Source: Pseudomonas sp. 10S4
GTDB lineage: Bacteria > Pseudomonadota > Gammaproteobacteria > Pseudomonadales > Pseudomonadaceae
Length of the DNA stretch: 64,000 nt
Assembly (NCBI RefSeq): GCF_034344865.1
Contig: NZ_CP133774.1
Span: 1,922,001 to 1,986,000 of the forward strand
Reading direction: 5' to 3'
The translations under genes and the position numbers were made by a program. Shown piece after piece: positions 1 to 8,686 of the stretch. The notes below the pieces were generated by a model. That model was not told where the DNA came from. It was given only the letters and a program-made list of their open reading frames with translations, and made no database searches. Position 1 is the stretch's first letter. Every line of letters starts with the position of its first letter.

Positions 1-2160
1 AGTGACGGTGCCACCTTCAGCCGCGGATGGATCAGCCTTCAGCGTAACGGTCGAGGTGTCGATGGTATCAGTGACGTTGGTCACGGCCGCAGCTGGATTG
101 GTCACCAGATTCTCAAAGTTGCCGCCAGCGGCATCTTTAACGGTGACTTCAACTTTGCCGGCGTCTTTATAGACGTCATCGGCCGGAGCTGCGACGGTGA
201 CGGTGCCGGTGGTTTTACCCGCATCGATGGTGATCACCGAGCCGTTCGACAAGGTCACGGTTACCGGGGTGCCAGCGGCATTGGTCAGGGTGGCGGTGTA
301 AACAATCGAACCACCTTCAGCCACGGTATCAGTCGCGCTCAGGCTCAGGCCCGTGGTGTCTTTCGAGTCGGTGATGGTAGTCAGCGCCGGCTCGGTGCTC
401 GGGGTCAGTTGCTCGAAATTACCGCCGGCAGTGCCAGTGATCGTAGTGCTGACGGTGCTGCCATTGTTGTAGACGTCGTTCGGCGGGGTATCGACGGTGA
501 CGCTGCCGGTGGTTTTGCCCGCTTCGATGGTAATGACCGAGCCATTGCTCAAGGTCACGGTCATCGGCGTGCCGGCCGGGTTGGTCAGGGTTGCGGTGTA
601 AACAATCTGGCCGCCTTCGACAACAGTGCCGGTCGCGGTGAGGCTCAGGCCGGTGTTGTCGATCGAGTCGGTGATGGTCGTCACGGCCGGAGCCGGGTTC
701 GGGGTCAACTGTTCGAAGTTGCCGCCAGTAGTGCCGGTAATCGTGGTGTTGACGGTACTGCCGTTCTGATAGACGTCATTGGCCGGGGTGTCGACGTGCA
801 CTGAGCCAGTGGTTTTACCGGCTTCAATAGTGATGGTCGAACCGTTGGACAGCGTGACAGTAACTGGCGTTTGCGCCGCGTTGGTCAAGGTGGCGGTATA
901 GGTGATCTGGCCGCCTTCGGTGACAGTCGAATCCGCTGTCAGCGTAACAGTGGTGGTGTCGATCGAATCCGTGATGGTCGTGACCGCTGGTGCTGGATTC
1001 GGTACCAGGTTCTCGAAATTGCCGCCGGTGGTCCCGGTAATTGTGGTGCTGACAGTGCTGCCGTTCTGATAGACGTCATTGGCCGGAGTATCGACGTGCA
1101 CCGAGCCAGTGGTTTTACCGGCTTCAATGGTGATGGTCGAACCGTTGGACAGCGTCACGGTCACTGGCGTTTGCGCCGCGTTGGTCAAGGTAGCGGTGTA
1201 AGTGATCTGGCCGCCCTCGGTGACAGAGCCGCTGGCTGTCAGTGTCAGGCCGGTGTTGTCCACCGAATCAGTGATGGTCGTCACGGCTGGAGCCGGGTTC
1301 GGGGTCAGCTGTTCGAAGTTGCCGCCCGTTGCGCCGGTGATTGTGGTGCTAACGGTGCTGCCGTTCTGATAGACATCATTGGCCGGGGTATCGACGTGCA
1401 CCGAGCCGGTGGTTTTACCGGCTTCAATGGTAATGGTCGAGCCGTTGGACAGGGTCACGGTCACTGGCGTCTGAGCCGGGTTGGTCAGGGTCGCGGTGTA
1501 GGTGATCTGGCCGCCTTCGGTAACACTGCCAGTCGCCGTCAGGGTAAGCCCGGTGTTGTCGACAGAGTCGGTAATGGTCGTGACCGCCGGGGCCGGGTTC
1601 GGCGCCAGGTTCTCGAAATTGCCGCCCGTAGTGCCGGTGATCGTGGTGCTGACGGTGCTGCCGTTGTTGTAGACGTCATTGGCTGGCGTCGGAACGTTCA
1701 CAGTGCCAGTGGTTTTGCCGGCGTCGATGGTGATGGTCGAGCCGTTGGACAGCGTCACCGTGACTGGCGTCTGAGCCGGATTGGTCAGGGTCGCGGTGTA
1801 AGTGATCTGGCCGCCTTCAGTGACCGTCGAGCCCGCTGTCAGCGTGACGGTAGTGGTGTCGATCGAATCGGTAATGGTTGTGACCGCTGGCGTCGGATTT
1901 GGGGCCAGGTTCTCAAAATTGCCGCCTGTTGCGCCGGTGATCGTGGTGCTGACGGTGCTGCCGTTGTTGTAGACGTCATTGGCTGGCGTCGGAACGTTCA
2001 CAGTGCCAGTGGTTTTGCCGGCGTCGATGGTGATGGTCGAACCGTTGGACAGGGTCACGGTAACCGGGGTCTGAGCCGGATTGGTCAGTGTTGCGGTGTA
2101 GGTGATTTGCCCGCCTTCAGTGACGGTGCCGCCCGCCGTCAAGGTGACGGTAGTGGTGTC
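1..2160 (-). repeat. Tandem 300-bp repeats encoding 100-aa Ig-like units of LapA
   Basis: Landmarks such as the segment ending in tcaaagtt / cgaaatt / cgaagtt recur at exactly 120, 420, 720, 1020, 1320, 1620 and 1920. The period is therefore 300 bp with no indels. At least seven units are visible and the array continues beyond base 1. Units share most bases and differ mainly at third positions and in a few residues, for example in the linker preceding each VTTITDS segment. Confidence 0.95.
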
Positions 2161-2973
2161 GATAGTGTCGGTGACCTGAGTCACGGCCGGCACGGTCGGC
2201 GGGGTGACGAGGATGCCGGCACCACCGGTGGTGCCAGTGACCGTAACGTTGATCTGAGTCGCGTCGTTATAGACGGTGTCGTGTGGTGCCAGTGTCACGT
2301 TGACGGTGCCGGTGGTCTGGCCGGCCTGAATCACGATCACCGAGCCGTTGGACAGGGAGATGGTCAGGTCGCTGGTCGGTGCCTGGGTCAGGGTTGCGGT
2401 GTAAACCAGTACGCCGCCGGCTTCGGTGATAGTCGGCGTGGCGCTGAGGCTCAGGGTCGAGGCGTTAACGACGGTGGCGTTGTTGGTGGTCTGGGCACCG
2501 ACGATGTTTTGTGTGGCCAGCGCGGCAGAGCCGATGCCCGCGGTCGGGAAACCAATGGTCGGGTCTACCCGGCCAGCGGTTGCATCCAATACCACGAAAC
2601 TGTGACCGCCACCGGCCGCACCACCCGTGCCCGCTGCTGCCGGACCGGCTGCGGCCGCTTCAAATGCAGTCGTCGGGTCGGCGCCGGCAGCGATGGCTTG
2701 CTGCAGTTCTTCAACCGATGGCGCGGCTTGTGCAGTGGCTTCTGCCAAGTTGGTGGTGGAGTCCGGATCGGTGCCACTCCACTGAGTGTCGCGGCCCAGG
2801 TCCAGGGTGCGGCCATCGGCCAATTCGAGCGTGACGGCGCCAGCGGCACCGGTGTCTACCTGATCGCCGACAAACAGCCGGTCGCCTTCAATGAGTACGC
2901 GGCGGACGCCCTCTGGGGACACCGCGAAAACCTGACCAACAATGCTTTTGACGATGGCAACAACACTGCTCAT
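1..2973 (-). CDS. lapA: LapA-like giant biofilm adhesin, N-terminal part (runs off the window)
   Basis: This is a minus-strand reading frame of 991 codons open from ATG at 2973 to base 1, so the C-terminus is outside the window. The N-terminus (MSSVVAIVKSIVGQVF..., residues 1-120) matches the retention module of LapA-family adhesins, which anchors the protein in the outer-membrane TolC pore. A di-alanine site AAAG lies at residues 107-110, followed by a Gly/Ala-rich linker; it fits the (T/A/P)AA(G/V) motif cut by the periplasmic protease LapG. From about residue 260 the protein is built of near-identical 100-residue Ig-like units with cores such as TVTEGGQITYTATLTN. The gene diverges from lapE-lapB-lapC, its expected exporter. 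By family knowledge it mediates irreversible attachment under c-di-GMP control through LapD and LapG, neither of which is in the window. The long plus-strand ORFs opposite it are shadows. Confidence 0.93.
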   Translation of the reverse strand, partial: MSSVVAIVKSIVGQVFAVSPEGVRRVLIEGDRLFVGDQVDTGAAGAVTLELADGRTLDLGRDTQWSGTDPDSTTNLAEATAQAAPSVEELQQAIAAGADPTTAFEAAAAGPAAAGTGGAAGGGHSFVVLDATAGRVDPTIGFPTAGIGSAALATQNIVGAQTTNNATVVNASTLSLSATPTITEAGGVLVYTATLTQAPTSDLTISLSNGSVIVIQAGQTTGTVNVTLAPHDTVYNDATQINVTVTGTTGGAGILVTPPTVPAVTQVTDTIDTTTVTLTAGGTVTEGGQITYTATLTNPAQTPVTVTLSNGSTITIDAGKTTGTVNVPTPANDVYNNGSTVSTTITGATGGNFENLAPNPTPAVTTITDSIDTTTVTLTAGSTVTEGGQITYTATLTNPAQTPVTVTLSNGSTITIDAGKTTGTVNVPTPANDVYNNGSTVSTTITGTTGGNFENLAPNPAPAVTTITDSVDNTGLTLTATGSVTEGGQITYTATLTNPAQTPVTVTLSNGSTITIEAGKTTGSVHVDTPANDVYQNGSTVSTTITGATGGNFEQLTPNPAPAVTTITDSVDNTGLTLTASGSVTEGGQITYTATLTNAAQTPVTVTLSNGSTITIEAGKTTGSVHVDTPANDVYQNGSTVSTTITGTTGGNFENLVPNPAPAVTTITDSIDTTTVTLTADSTVTEGGQITYTATLTNAAQTPVTVTLSNGSTITIEAGKTTGSVHVDTPANDVYQNGSTVNTTITGTTGGNFEQLTPNPAPAVTTITDSIDNTGLSLTATGTVVEGGQIVYTATLTNPAGTPMTVTLSNGSVITIEAGKTTGSVTVDTPPNDVYNNGSTVSTTITGTAGGNFEQLTPSTEPALTTITDSKDTTGLSLSATDTVAEGGSIVYTATLTNAAGTPVTVTLSNGSVITIDAGKTTGTVTVAAPADDVYKDAGKVEVTVKDAAGGNFENLVTNPAAAVTNVTDTIDTSTVTLKADPSAAEGGTVT

Positions 2974-3088
2974 TGAAGACTCTCCGGGTGTCACGTTCAG
3001 TTGACTTCCATGGACCTGATGGCGAACTTGCCAAAGCAGTCTGGACGTACTTTTTGAAAATTAACGCACAAGATTGACGCTACGATCC

Positions 3089-3141
3089 GTCAATAATTTG
3101 GCTATATTCTTTCGTTATTAACTTTATGCCAAACTATTGAC
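3089..3141. promoter_or_regulatory. Inverted 14-bp operator pair between lapA and lapEBC (FleQ-like)
   Basis: GTCAATAATTTGGC at 3089-3102 and the reverse complement of GTCAATAGTTTGGC at 3128-3141 form an inverted pair that matches at 13 of 14 positions. A second small palindrome, ATTGACG-N8-CGTCAAT, overlaps the first site at 3073-3094. The region 2974-3332 is AT-rich and separates two divergent transcripts, so it should hold both promoters. The half-sites resemble the GTCAATaaaTTGAC-type sites described for the c-di-GMP-responsive regulator FleQ, which controls lapA in some pseudomonads. The FleQ assignment is inference; the repeat itself is plain in the sequence. Confidence 0.55.
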
Positions 3142-3332
3142 CTTATGGGTGCCATCCTAAACAATCGCCCCAGTAATGTCACATTGATATTTAACGCGGC
3201 GACCTGTCCTACAGCGTGTGATCCAGTTCCTGTTTTGAACTTTCCGACATACGGTCATTCCGGTTGCCATCATCCGACGCAGCGCTACTATTTGCTGTGA
3301 TTCAAGACAAGAAGTCCTGGGATATTTCCAAC

Positions 3333-4685
3333 ATGCGTTCATACCTGTTCAAGGCCTTACCCTTCGCCCTTGCCGCCAGTTTTGCCCAAGCCCAATCCTT
3401 GCCGGAAGCCATGCAACAGGCGCTGGATGTCCATCCGGAAATCCAGGCAGCGGTTAACAGTCGATTGGCCGCGGATTATCAGTTAAAGGCTGCAAAAGGT
3501 GGATACCTGCCACGGGTCGATCTGCTGGGCGGTTATGGTCGCGAAGGCTCTGACAACGCCACTACCCGTGCCGACACCGGTAGCAGTCGCTGGGAAACCC
3601 TGAACCGCGGGGAATCGAGCGTGCGTCTGTCGCAAATGGTTTTTGACGGTTTTGCGACGTCCAGCGAAGTAGGGCGCCAACAAGCCACCGTTAACTCCCG
3701 CGCCTATTCGTTGCTGGGAACGTCCGAACGCACCGCGCTGACCGTCGCTCAGGTCTATCTAGACGTACTGACTCGCCGCGAATTCGTGCGCCTGGCCGAC
3801 GAAAACCTGAAAAGCCACGAACGGATTTTCGACCAGATCAAACTGCGCACCTCCCGCGGAGTGGGCAGCGGCGCTGACCTTGACCAGGCAGAAGCGCGTA
3901 TGGCCCAGGCCCGCAACAACCTGATCACCGAACAAACGAACCTGGCGGACTCCGAGACCAACTACCTCAGCGCCGTCGGCCAGCTGCCCGATCAACTGGA
4001 GCGCCCGGCACCGTTCATGGCGCTGTTGCCAGCCAACCTGAATGAAGCCCGCCAGCAGATGCTGGATAACAGCCCGGTCCTGCGTTCCGCCGAATCCGAC
4101 ATTGCCGCTGCCGAAAAGCAATACGAAACCGCCAAGTCGACGTTCTACCCACGTTTCGATGCTGAGTTGGGCCGTACTGCCGACAACAACCTCGACGGAC
4201 AGCCCGGTTCCAGCAACGAATGGCAAGCCATGCTGCGCATGCGCTTTAACCTGTACTCCGGCGGCAGCAACAAGGCTGACCTGGAATCCAAGTCCTACCT
4301 GTCCAACCAGGCGCTGGATATCCGCAACAACGCCTTGCGCGTGTTGAACGAAGAGTTGGGCCTGGCCTGGAACGCCCTGAACAATGCGAACGCTCAGGTG
4401 CCGATCGCCCAGCAATACGTCGATCACAGCACCGCCGTGCGTGTCGCGTACCAGAAGCAATTCAGCCTGGGTCAGCGCACCTTGCTCGACTTGCTCGACA
4501 GTGAAAACGAACTGTTCACCGCTTCCCGTCGTTTGGCTGATATCAAAAACATTCAGTTATTTACTCAGTACCGAATCAAGGCGACCATGGGCGAGTTGCT
4601 CAAGAGCCAGGGAGTGGTCGCACCGTTGGCATCCGTCGTGCAGAACGACGTGAAGCCAAAGGTCCAACTGCCCGGTATGAATTGA
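3333..4685 (+). CDS. lapE: TolC-family outer membrane protein of the LapA exporter
   Basis: This 450-residue protein starts MRSYLFKALPFALAASFAQAQ, a clear signal peptide. For that reason the ATG at 3333 was chosen over the in-frame codon at 3264, which would add 23 residues ahead of the signal. The mature part has the two repeated helical hairpins of the TolC/OEP family (for example LPEAMQQALDVHPEIQAAV near the N-terminus and GQRTLLDLLDSENELF near residue 390). It should trimerise as the outer-membrane channel of the LapB-LapC type I system and, by analogy with LapA biology, hold the retention module of the adhesin. lapB follows 33 bp downstream in the same operon. Confidence 0.92.
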   Translation: MRSYLFKALPFALAASFAQAQSLPEAMQQALDVHPEIQAAVNSRLAADYQLKAAKGGYLPRVDLLGGYGREGSDNATTRADTGSSRWETLNRGESSVRLSQMVFDGFATSSEVGRQQATVNSRAYSLLGTSERTALTVAQVYLDVLTRREFVRLADENLKSHERIFDQIKLRTSRGVGSGADLDQAEARMAQARNNLITEQTNLADSETNYLSAVGQLPDQLERPAPFMALLPANLNEARQQMLDNSPVLRSAESDIAAAEKQYETAKSTFYPRFDAELGRTADNNLDGQPGSSNEWQAMLRMRFNLYSGGSNKADLESKSYLSNQALDIRNNALRVLNEELGLAWNALNNANAQVPIAQQYVDHSTAVRVAYQKQFSLGQRTLLDLLDSENELFTASRRLADIKNIQLFTQYRIKATMGELLKSQGVVAPLASVVQNDVKPKVQLPGMN

Positions 4686-4718
4686 GCAGAACCTTCATTG
4701 TTCAATTGTTAGCCAAGA

Positions 4719-6884
4719 GTGCCGAGCGTGGAATCAGAAGTCAGTCGAGTTCAACTCATTCATGATCCACGCGCGCTGCATGACGATCCGTTACTGGATG
4801 GCCTGCTAGCCCTGTGCACGCTGCACCAGAAACCGGCCAGCGCCGCGATGCTGACCACCGGTCTGCCGTTGCCCAAGCAGCGCCTGAGCGTCGAATTGCT
4901 GCCCCGCGCAGCCGCTCGCGCCGGTCTGCAAGGCCGGGTGCTGCAACGCAAGCTGGAAGACATTCCGGCGATTGCCATGCCGGCGTTGTTGCTGCTCAAG
5001 GACGGTCGCAGTGCCGTGTTGCTTGGCTGGCACGGTGAAGACCAGGCCCGTGTGCTGCTCAGCGAAACCGATGGCGGTGAAAGCGTCGTCAGCCGTGAAC
5101 TGCTGGCCGACGACTACATCGGCAAAGTCTTCTTCGCTCAACCCCAACACAAATTCGACGTCAACCACGGCACGCTGATCCCCCGTGCGCGTTCGTGGTT
5201 TCGCGACACCCTCAAGCGCTCGCGCTGGCTGTACGCCGACGCCATCGCCGCCAGTTTTCTGATCAACATCATCGCCATGGCTGCGCCGCTGTTCGTGATG
5301 AACGTCTACGACCGCGTCGTGCCGAACCAGGCCGAATCGACCCTGTGGGTGTTGGCGATCGGCATCACCGGCGCCTACCTGTTCGACCTGATCCTCAAGA
5401 GCCTGCGCAGCCTCTGCCTGGACCTGGCCGGCAAGAAAACCGACCTGATCATCTCGGCCACGTTGTTCGAACGCATCGTCGGCATGGCCATGAAGTACCG
5501 CCCGGCCCGGGTTGGCAGCTTCGCCCAGAACATCCACGAGTTTCAGAGCCTGCGCGACTTCCTTGCGTCGCTGACGCTGACCAGCCTGATCGACCTGCCG
5601 TTTACGCTGTTGATCTTCATGGTCATCGCGATCCTTGGCGGGCACCTGGTGTGGATCCCGGTGCTGGCGTTCCCGATTGCCTTGCTGATCGGTTATGCGC
5701 TGCAGAAGCCATTGGTGGCGACCATGGAACGAACCATGGCCCTCGCCGCCGAGCGTCAGTCGAGCCTGATCGAAACCCTCGCCGGCCTCGATGCGGTGAA
5801 GGTCAACAACGCTGAAAGCGAGCGTCAGTACCAGTGGGAGCAGACCATCGGCACCCTCAGCCGCCTCGAGCTGCGGGTGAAAATGCTTTCCGGCCTGGCG
5901 ATGAACATCACCTTGCTGATCCAGCAACTGGCCGGGGTGATCATGATCGTCTTCGGCGTGTACCAGATCATCGACGGCCACCTGAGCATGGGCGGTCTGA
6001 TTGCCTGCTACATGCTCAGCGGTCGCGCGCTTAGCCCGTTGGCCTCGTTGTCCGGCCTGCTGACCCGTTACCAGCAAGCGAAGGTGACGATGGTTTCGGT
6101 AGACCAGATGATGGAATTGCCGCAAGAGCGCAATTTCGACGAGCGCCCACTGAGCCGCAAGGTGCTGCAAGGCGCCATCGAGTGCCGTCAACTGAACTTC
6201 ACCTACCCGAATCAGCAGAACCCGGCGCTGAAGAACATCAATCTGAGCATCAAGCCCGGCGAGAAAATCGGCATCATCGGTCGCAGCGGCTCGGGCAAAA
6301 GCTCCCTGGCCAAACTGCTGGTGGGCCTCTATCAACCGGACGACGGCGCCCTGTTGGTGGATGGTGTTGATATCCGTCAGATCGACGTCAGCGAACTGCG
6401 CCACAACATCGGTTATGTGCCCCAGGACATTCAGTTGCTCGCCGGTACGCTGCGCGACAATTTGGTATCGGGTGCGCGCTATGTAGAAGACGAACTGGTG
6501 CTGCAAGCCGCCGAACTGGCCGGTGTCCACGAATTCGCCCGTCTGCACCCGCAAGGTTATGAGCTGCAAGTCGGCGAGCGTGGGCAGAACCTGTCCGGCG
6601 GCCAACGCCAGAACGTCGCCCTGGCTCGTGCGCTGTTGCTCAACCCGCCGATCCTGCTGCTCGACGAACCGACCAGCGCCATGGATAACACCGGCGAAGA
6701 ACGTCTCAAACAACGCCTTGCTGCGGTGATTGAAAGCAAAACCGTGGTGCTGGTGACGCACCGTGCGTCGCTGCTGTCGCTGGTGGATCGCCTGTTGGTG
6801 ATCGACCGTGGGCAGATTCTCGCCGATGGCCCGAAAGCCGTGGTGATGGAAGCGTTGAAAAAGGGGCAGATCAGTGTCGCATAA
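4719..6884 (+). CDS. lapB: Type I secretion ABC transporter of the LapA exporter
   Basis: This 721-residue protein has the usual type I secretion layout. Residues 1-130 form a C39 peptidase-like domain; I see no convincing catalytic Cys-His pair, so it is probably a substrate-docking C39-like domain. Residues about 155-430 hold the transmembrane region, and 470-721 the ATPase. The ATPase has Walker A GRSGSGKSS, signature LSGGQRQ and Walker B ILLLDEPTSAMD, followed by a switch histidine in LVTHR. It powers export of the LapA-like adhesin across the inner membrane. The start is GTG at 4719; a GTG at 4728 is an alternative. The stop overlaps the start of lapC by 11 bases, suggesting translational coupling. 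Confidence 0.93.
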   Translation: MPSVESEVSRVQLIHDPRALHDDPLLDGLLALCTLHQKPASAAMLTTGLPLPKQRLSVELLPRAAARAGLQGRVLQRKLEDIPAIAMPALLLLKDGRSAVLLGWHGEDQARVLLSETDGGESVVSRELLADDYIGKVFFAQPQHKFDVNHGTLIPRARSWFRDTLKRSRWLYADAIAASFLINIIAMAAPLFVMNVYDRVVPNQAESTLWVLAIGITGAYLFDLILKSLRSLCLDLAGKKTDLIISATLFERIVGMAMKYRPARVGSFAQNIHEFQSLRDFLASLTLTSLIDLPFTLLIFMVIAILGGHLVWIPVLAFPIALLIGYALQKPLVATMERTMALAAERQSSLIETLAGLDAVKVNNAESERQYQWEQTIGTLSRLELRVKMLSGLAMNITLLIQQLAGVIMIVFGVYQIIDGHLSMGGLIACYMLSGRALSPLASLSGLLTRYQQAKVTMVSVDQMMELPQERNFDERPLSRKVLQGAIECRQLNFTYPNQQNPALKNINLSIKPGEKIGIIGRSGSGKSSLAKLLVGLYQPDDGALLVDGVDIRQIDVSELRHNIGYVPQDIQLLAGTLRDNLVSGARYVEDELVLQAAELAGVHEFARLHPQGYELQVGERGQNLSGGQRQNVALARALLLNPPILLLDEPTSAMDNTGEERLKQRLAAVIESKTVVLVTHRASLLSLVDRLLVIDRGQILADGPKAVVMEALKKGQISVA

Positions 6885-8242
6885 GCCAGGTTTCAAAGAC
6901 TCTATCCGCCGTTACTTCAAAGGCTCCGCCTCGCTGCAAGGCCAACCGCTGCCGGAAGTGAACAAAGCGCTGATCGAAGATGCGCCGCGTGTGGTGCGGC
7001 TGACCATTTGGGCGATCATTGGCTTCTTCGTGTTCCTGATGCTCTGGGCCAACTTCGCGGTCATCGACGAAGTGACCAAGGGCGACGGCAAGGCGATTCC
7101 ATCGTCCAAGATCCAGAAAATCCAGAACCTTGAGGGCGGTATCGTCTCCGAGCTGTACGTCAAGGAAGGGCAAATCGTTCGAGGCCGGCGCGCCGCTGAT
7201 TCGCCTGGACGACACGCGGTTCGCTTCCAATGTCGGCGAAACCGAGGCAGATCGCCTGTCGATGCTGCTGCGGGTTGAGCGCTTGAGCGCCGAAGTGGAT
7301 GACCGTCCGCTGAATTTTCCAGCCGATGTGCTCAAGGCTGTGCCGAACCAGGCCAAGAGCGAAGAGTCGCTGTACACCAGCCGTCGCCAGCAGTTGCACG
7401 ACGAGATCGGTGGTTTGCAGGAGCAGTTGATACAGCGTCAGCAAGAGCTGCGTGAGTTCACCTCCAAGCAGGCGCAGTACCGCAGTGGCCTGGCGTTGCA
7501 ACGCCAGGAAATCAACATGTCCGAACCGTTGGTGGCCCAGGGCGCGGTATCGCCGGTGGAAGTGCTGCGACTCAAACGCGCCGAAGTGGAAACCCGCGGG
7601 CAACTCGACGCGACCACCCTGGCCATTCCACGCGCCGAATCGGCGATCAAGGAAGTGCAGCGCAAGATCGATGAGACTCGCGGCAAATTCCGCAGCGAAG
7701 CCCTGACTCAGCTCAACGAAGCCCGCACCGACCTGAACAAGGCCCAGGCCACCGGCAAGGCGCTGGAAGACCGGGTCAGCCGGACGCTGGTGACCTCGCC
7801 GGTTCGCGGCATCGTCAACAAACTGCTGGTGAACACCATTGGCGGCGTGATCCAGCCGGGCGTCGACCTGGTGGAAATCGTGCCGCTGGACGACACCTTG
7901 CTGGTGGAAGCAAAAGTCCGCCCGCAAGACATCGCCTTCCTGCACCCAGGGCAAGAGGCGACGGTGAAATTCACCGCGTACGACTACACCATTTATGGCG
8001 GGCTCAAAGCCAAGCTTGAGCAGATCGGCGCCGACACCATCACCGATGAAGACAAGAAAACCACGTACTACATCATCAAACTGCGCACCGATCGCAGTCA
8101 CCTCGGCACCGATGAGAAGCCGCTGCTGATCATTCCGGGGATGGTCGCTTCGGTGGACATCATCACCGGCAAGAAGACCATTCTCAGCTATCTGCTCAAG
8201 CCGATTATTCGGGCGCGGGCTGAGGCGCTGCACGAGCGGTAG
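6874..8242 (+). CDS. lapC: HlyD-type membrane fusion protein of the LapA exporter, with a 1-base insertion
   Basis: The product would be about 455 residues if one base is removed. The N-terminal part (from GTG 6874, MSHKPGFKDSIRRYF, one membrane segment near residues 45-65) reads in one frame to EGQIV. The rest (EAGAPLIRLDDTRF onward: lipoyl halves, coiled coil, beta-barrel, ending at 8242) is in the next frame. The break lies at 7177-7180, where gttcgag appears instead of the expected gtcgag. The protein bridges LapB and LapE in the periplasm. As written the sequence gives a 134-residue truncated product, which would disable LapA export. Because many other genes here carry similar indels, a sequencing error is more likely than a true mutation. 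Confidence 0.88.
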
Positions 8243-8254
8243 ATCTGATTGCCT

Positions 8255-8331
8255 CATCGCGAGCAAGCTCGCTCCCACATTGGTTCTGTGTCGTGCACAA
8301 AACCCCTGTGGGAGCGAGCTTGCTCGCGATG
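8255..8331. repeat. REP doublet (inverted pair)
   Basis: Two copies of the core GCGAGCAAGCTCGCTCCCACA stand in opposite orientation (8255-8280 and 8307-8331), separated by about 26 bases. This is the paired arrangement (REPIN) common between Pseudomonas genes. It lies just after lapC. Confidence 0.9.
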
Positions 8332-8384
8332 GCGGCCTAAAGAGCACCACTCGTCAAAATCCCTATCCGTATTCAACTTTTCCA

Positions 8385-8426
8385 TTGATTTGAATCAAGC
8401 AGGCAGCGACGCAGTAGCGGCATATT
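8385..8426 (+). promoter_or_regulatory. ANR/FNR box with matching -10, promoter of the GGDEF-EAL gene
   Basis: TTGATTTGAATCAA at 8385-8398 is a perfect TTGAT-N4-ATCAA site for the oxygen-sensing activator ANR/FNR. A plausible -10, CATATT, lies at 8421-8426. The predicted transcription start near 8433 is about 41.5 bases from the box centre, the class II activator spacing. The downstream gene begins at 8687, giving a leader of about 250 bases in which I see no other gene. Confidence 0.75.
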
Positions 8427-8686
8427 GATATCGGCGTAAAACCGATATTTCTACTAATAAAGAGACATGCCCGCATGCAGATATTCAAGTTCTCTTCGCA
8501 GAGCCCTTCTCTACGCGTCATCCCTCTCACCGCACCGTTGCGATTTCATTCTCCAGCCCGCTATTAATTCTTCATTTCGATTGACTCGACCGCATATGGA
8601 AATCGGTTGGGTTTGCCTCGCCGAGTGTCTGATTTTTGGGAAGGACCCCAAGCCTCTTATCCCTTCCCCATTAGTAGATCACCGCC

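Noticed and set aside
1..2160. Regular repeats as a possible CRISPR array
   Set aside because: The period is 300 bp with near-identical coding units and no short repeat-spacer pattern.
409..2976. Long plus-strand ORFs (131 and 701 codons) opposite lapA
   Set aside because: They mirror the 300-bp repeats of the minus-strand adhesin, have no domain resemblance, and the minus frame has the LapA retention module.
4806..6896. 696-codon minus-strand ORF opposite lapB
   Set aside because: It is a shadow of the ABC transporter gene, with no recognisable domain.
7177..7180. Programmed frameshifting in lapC
   Set aside because: No slippery heptamer or downstream pseudoknot is evident and many unrelated genes show the same kind of indel.
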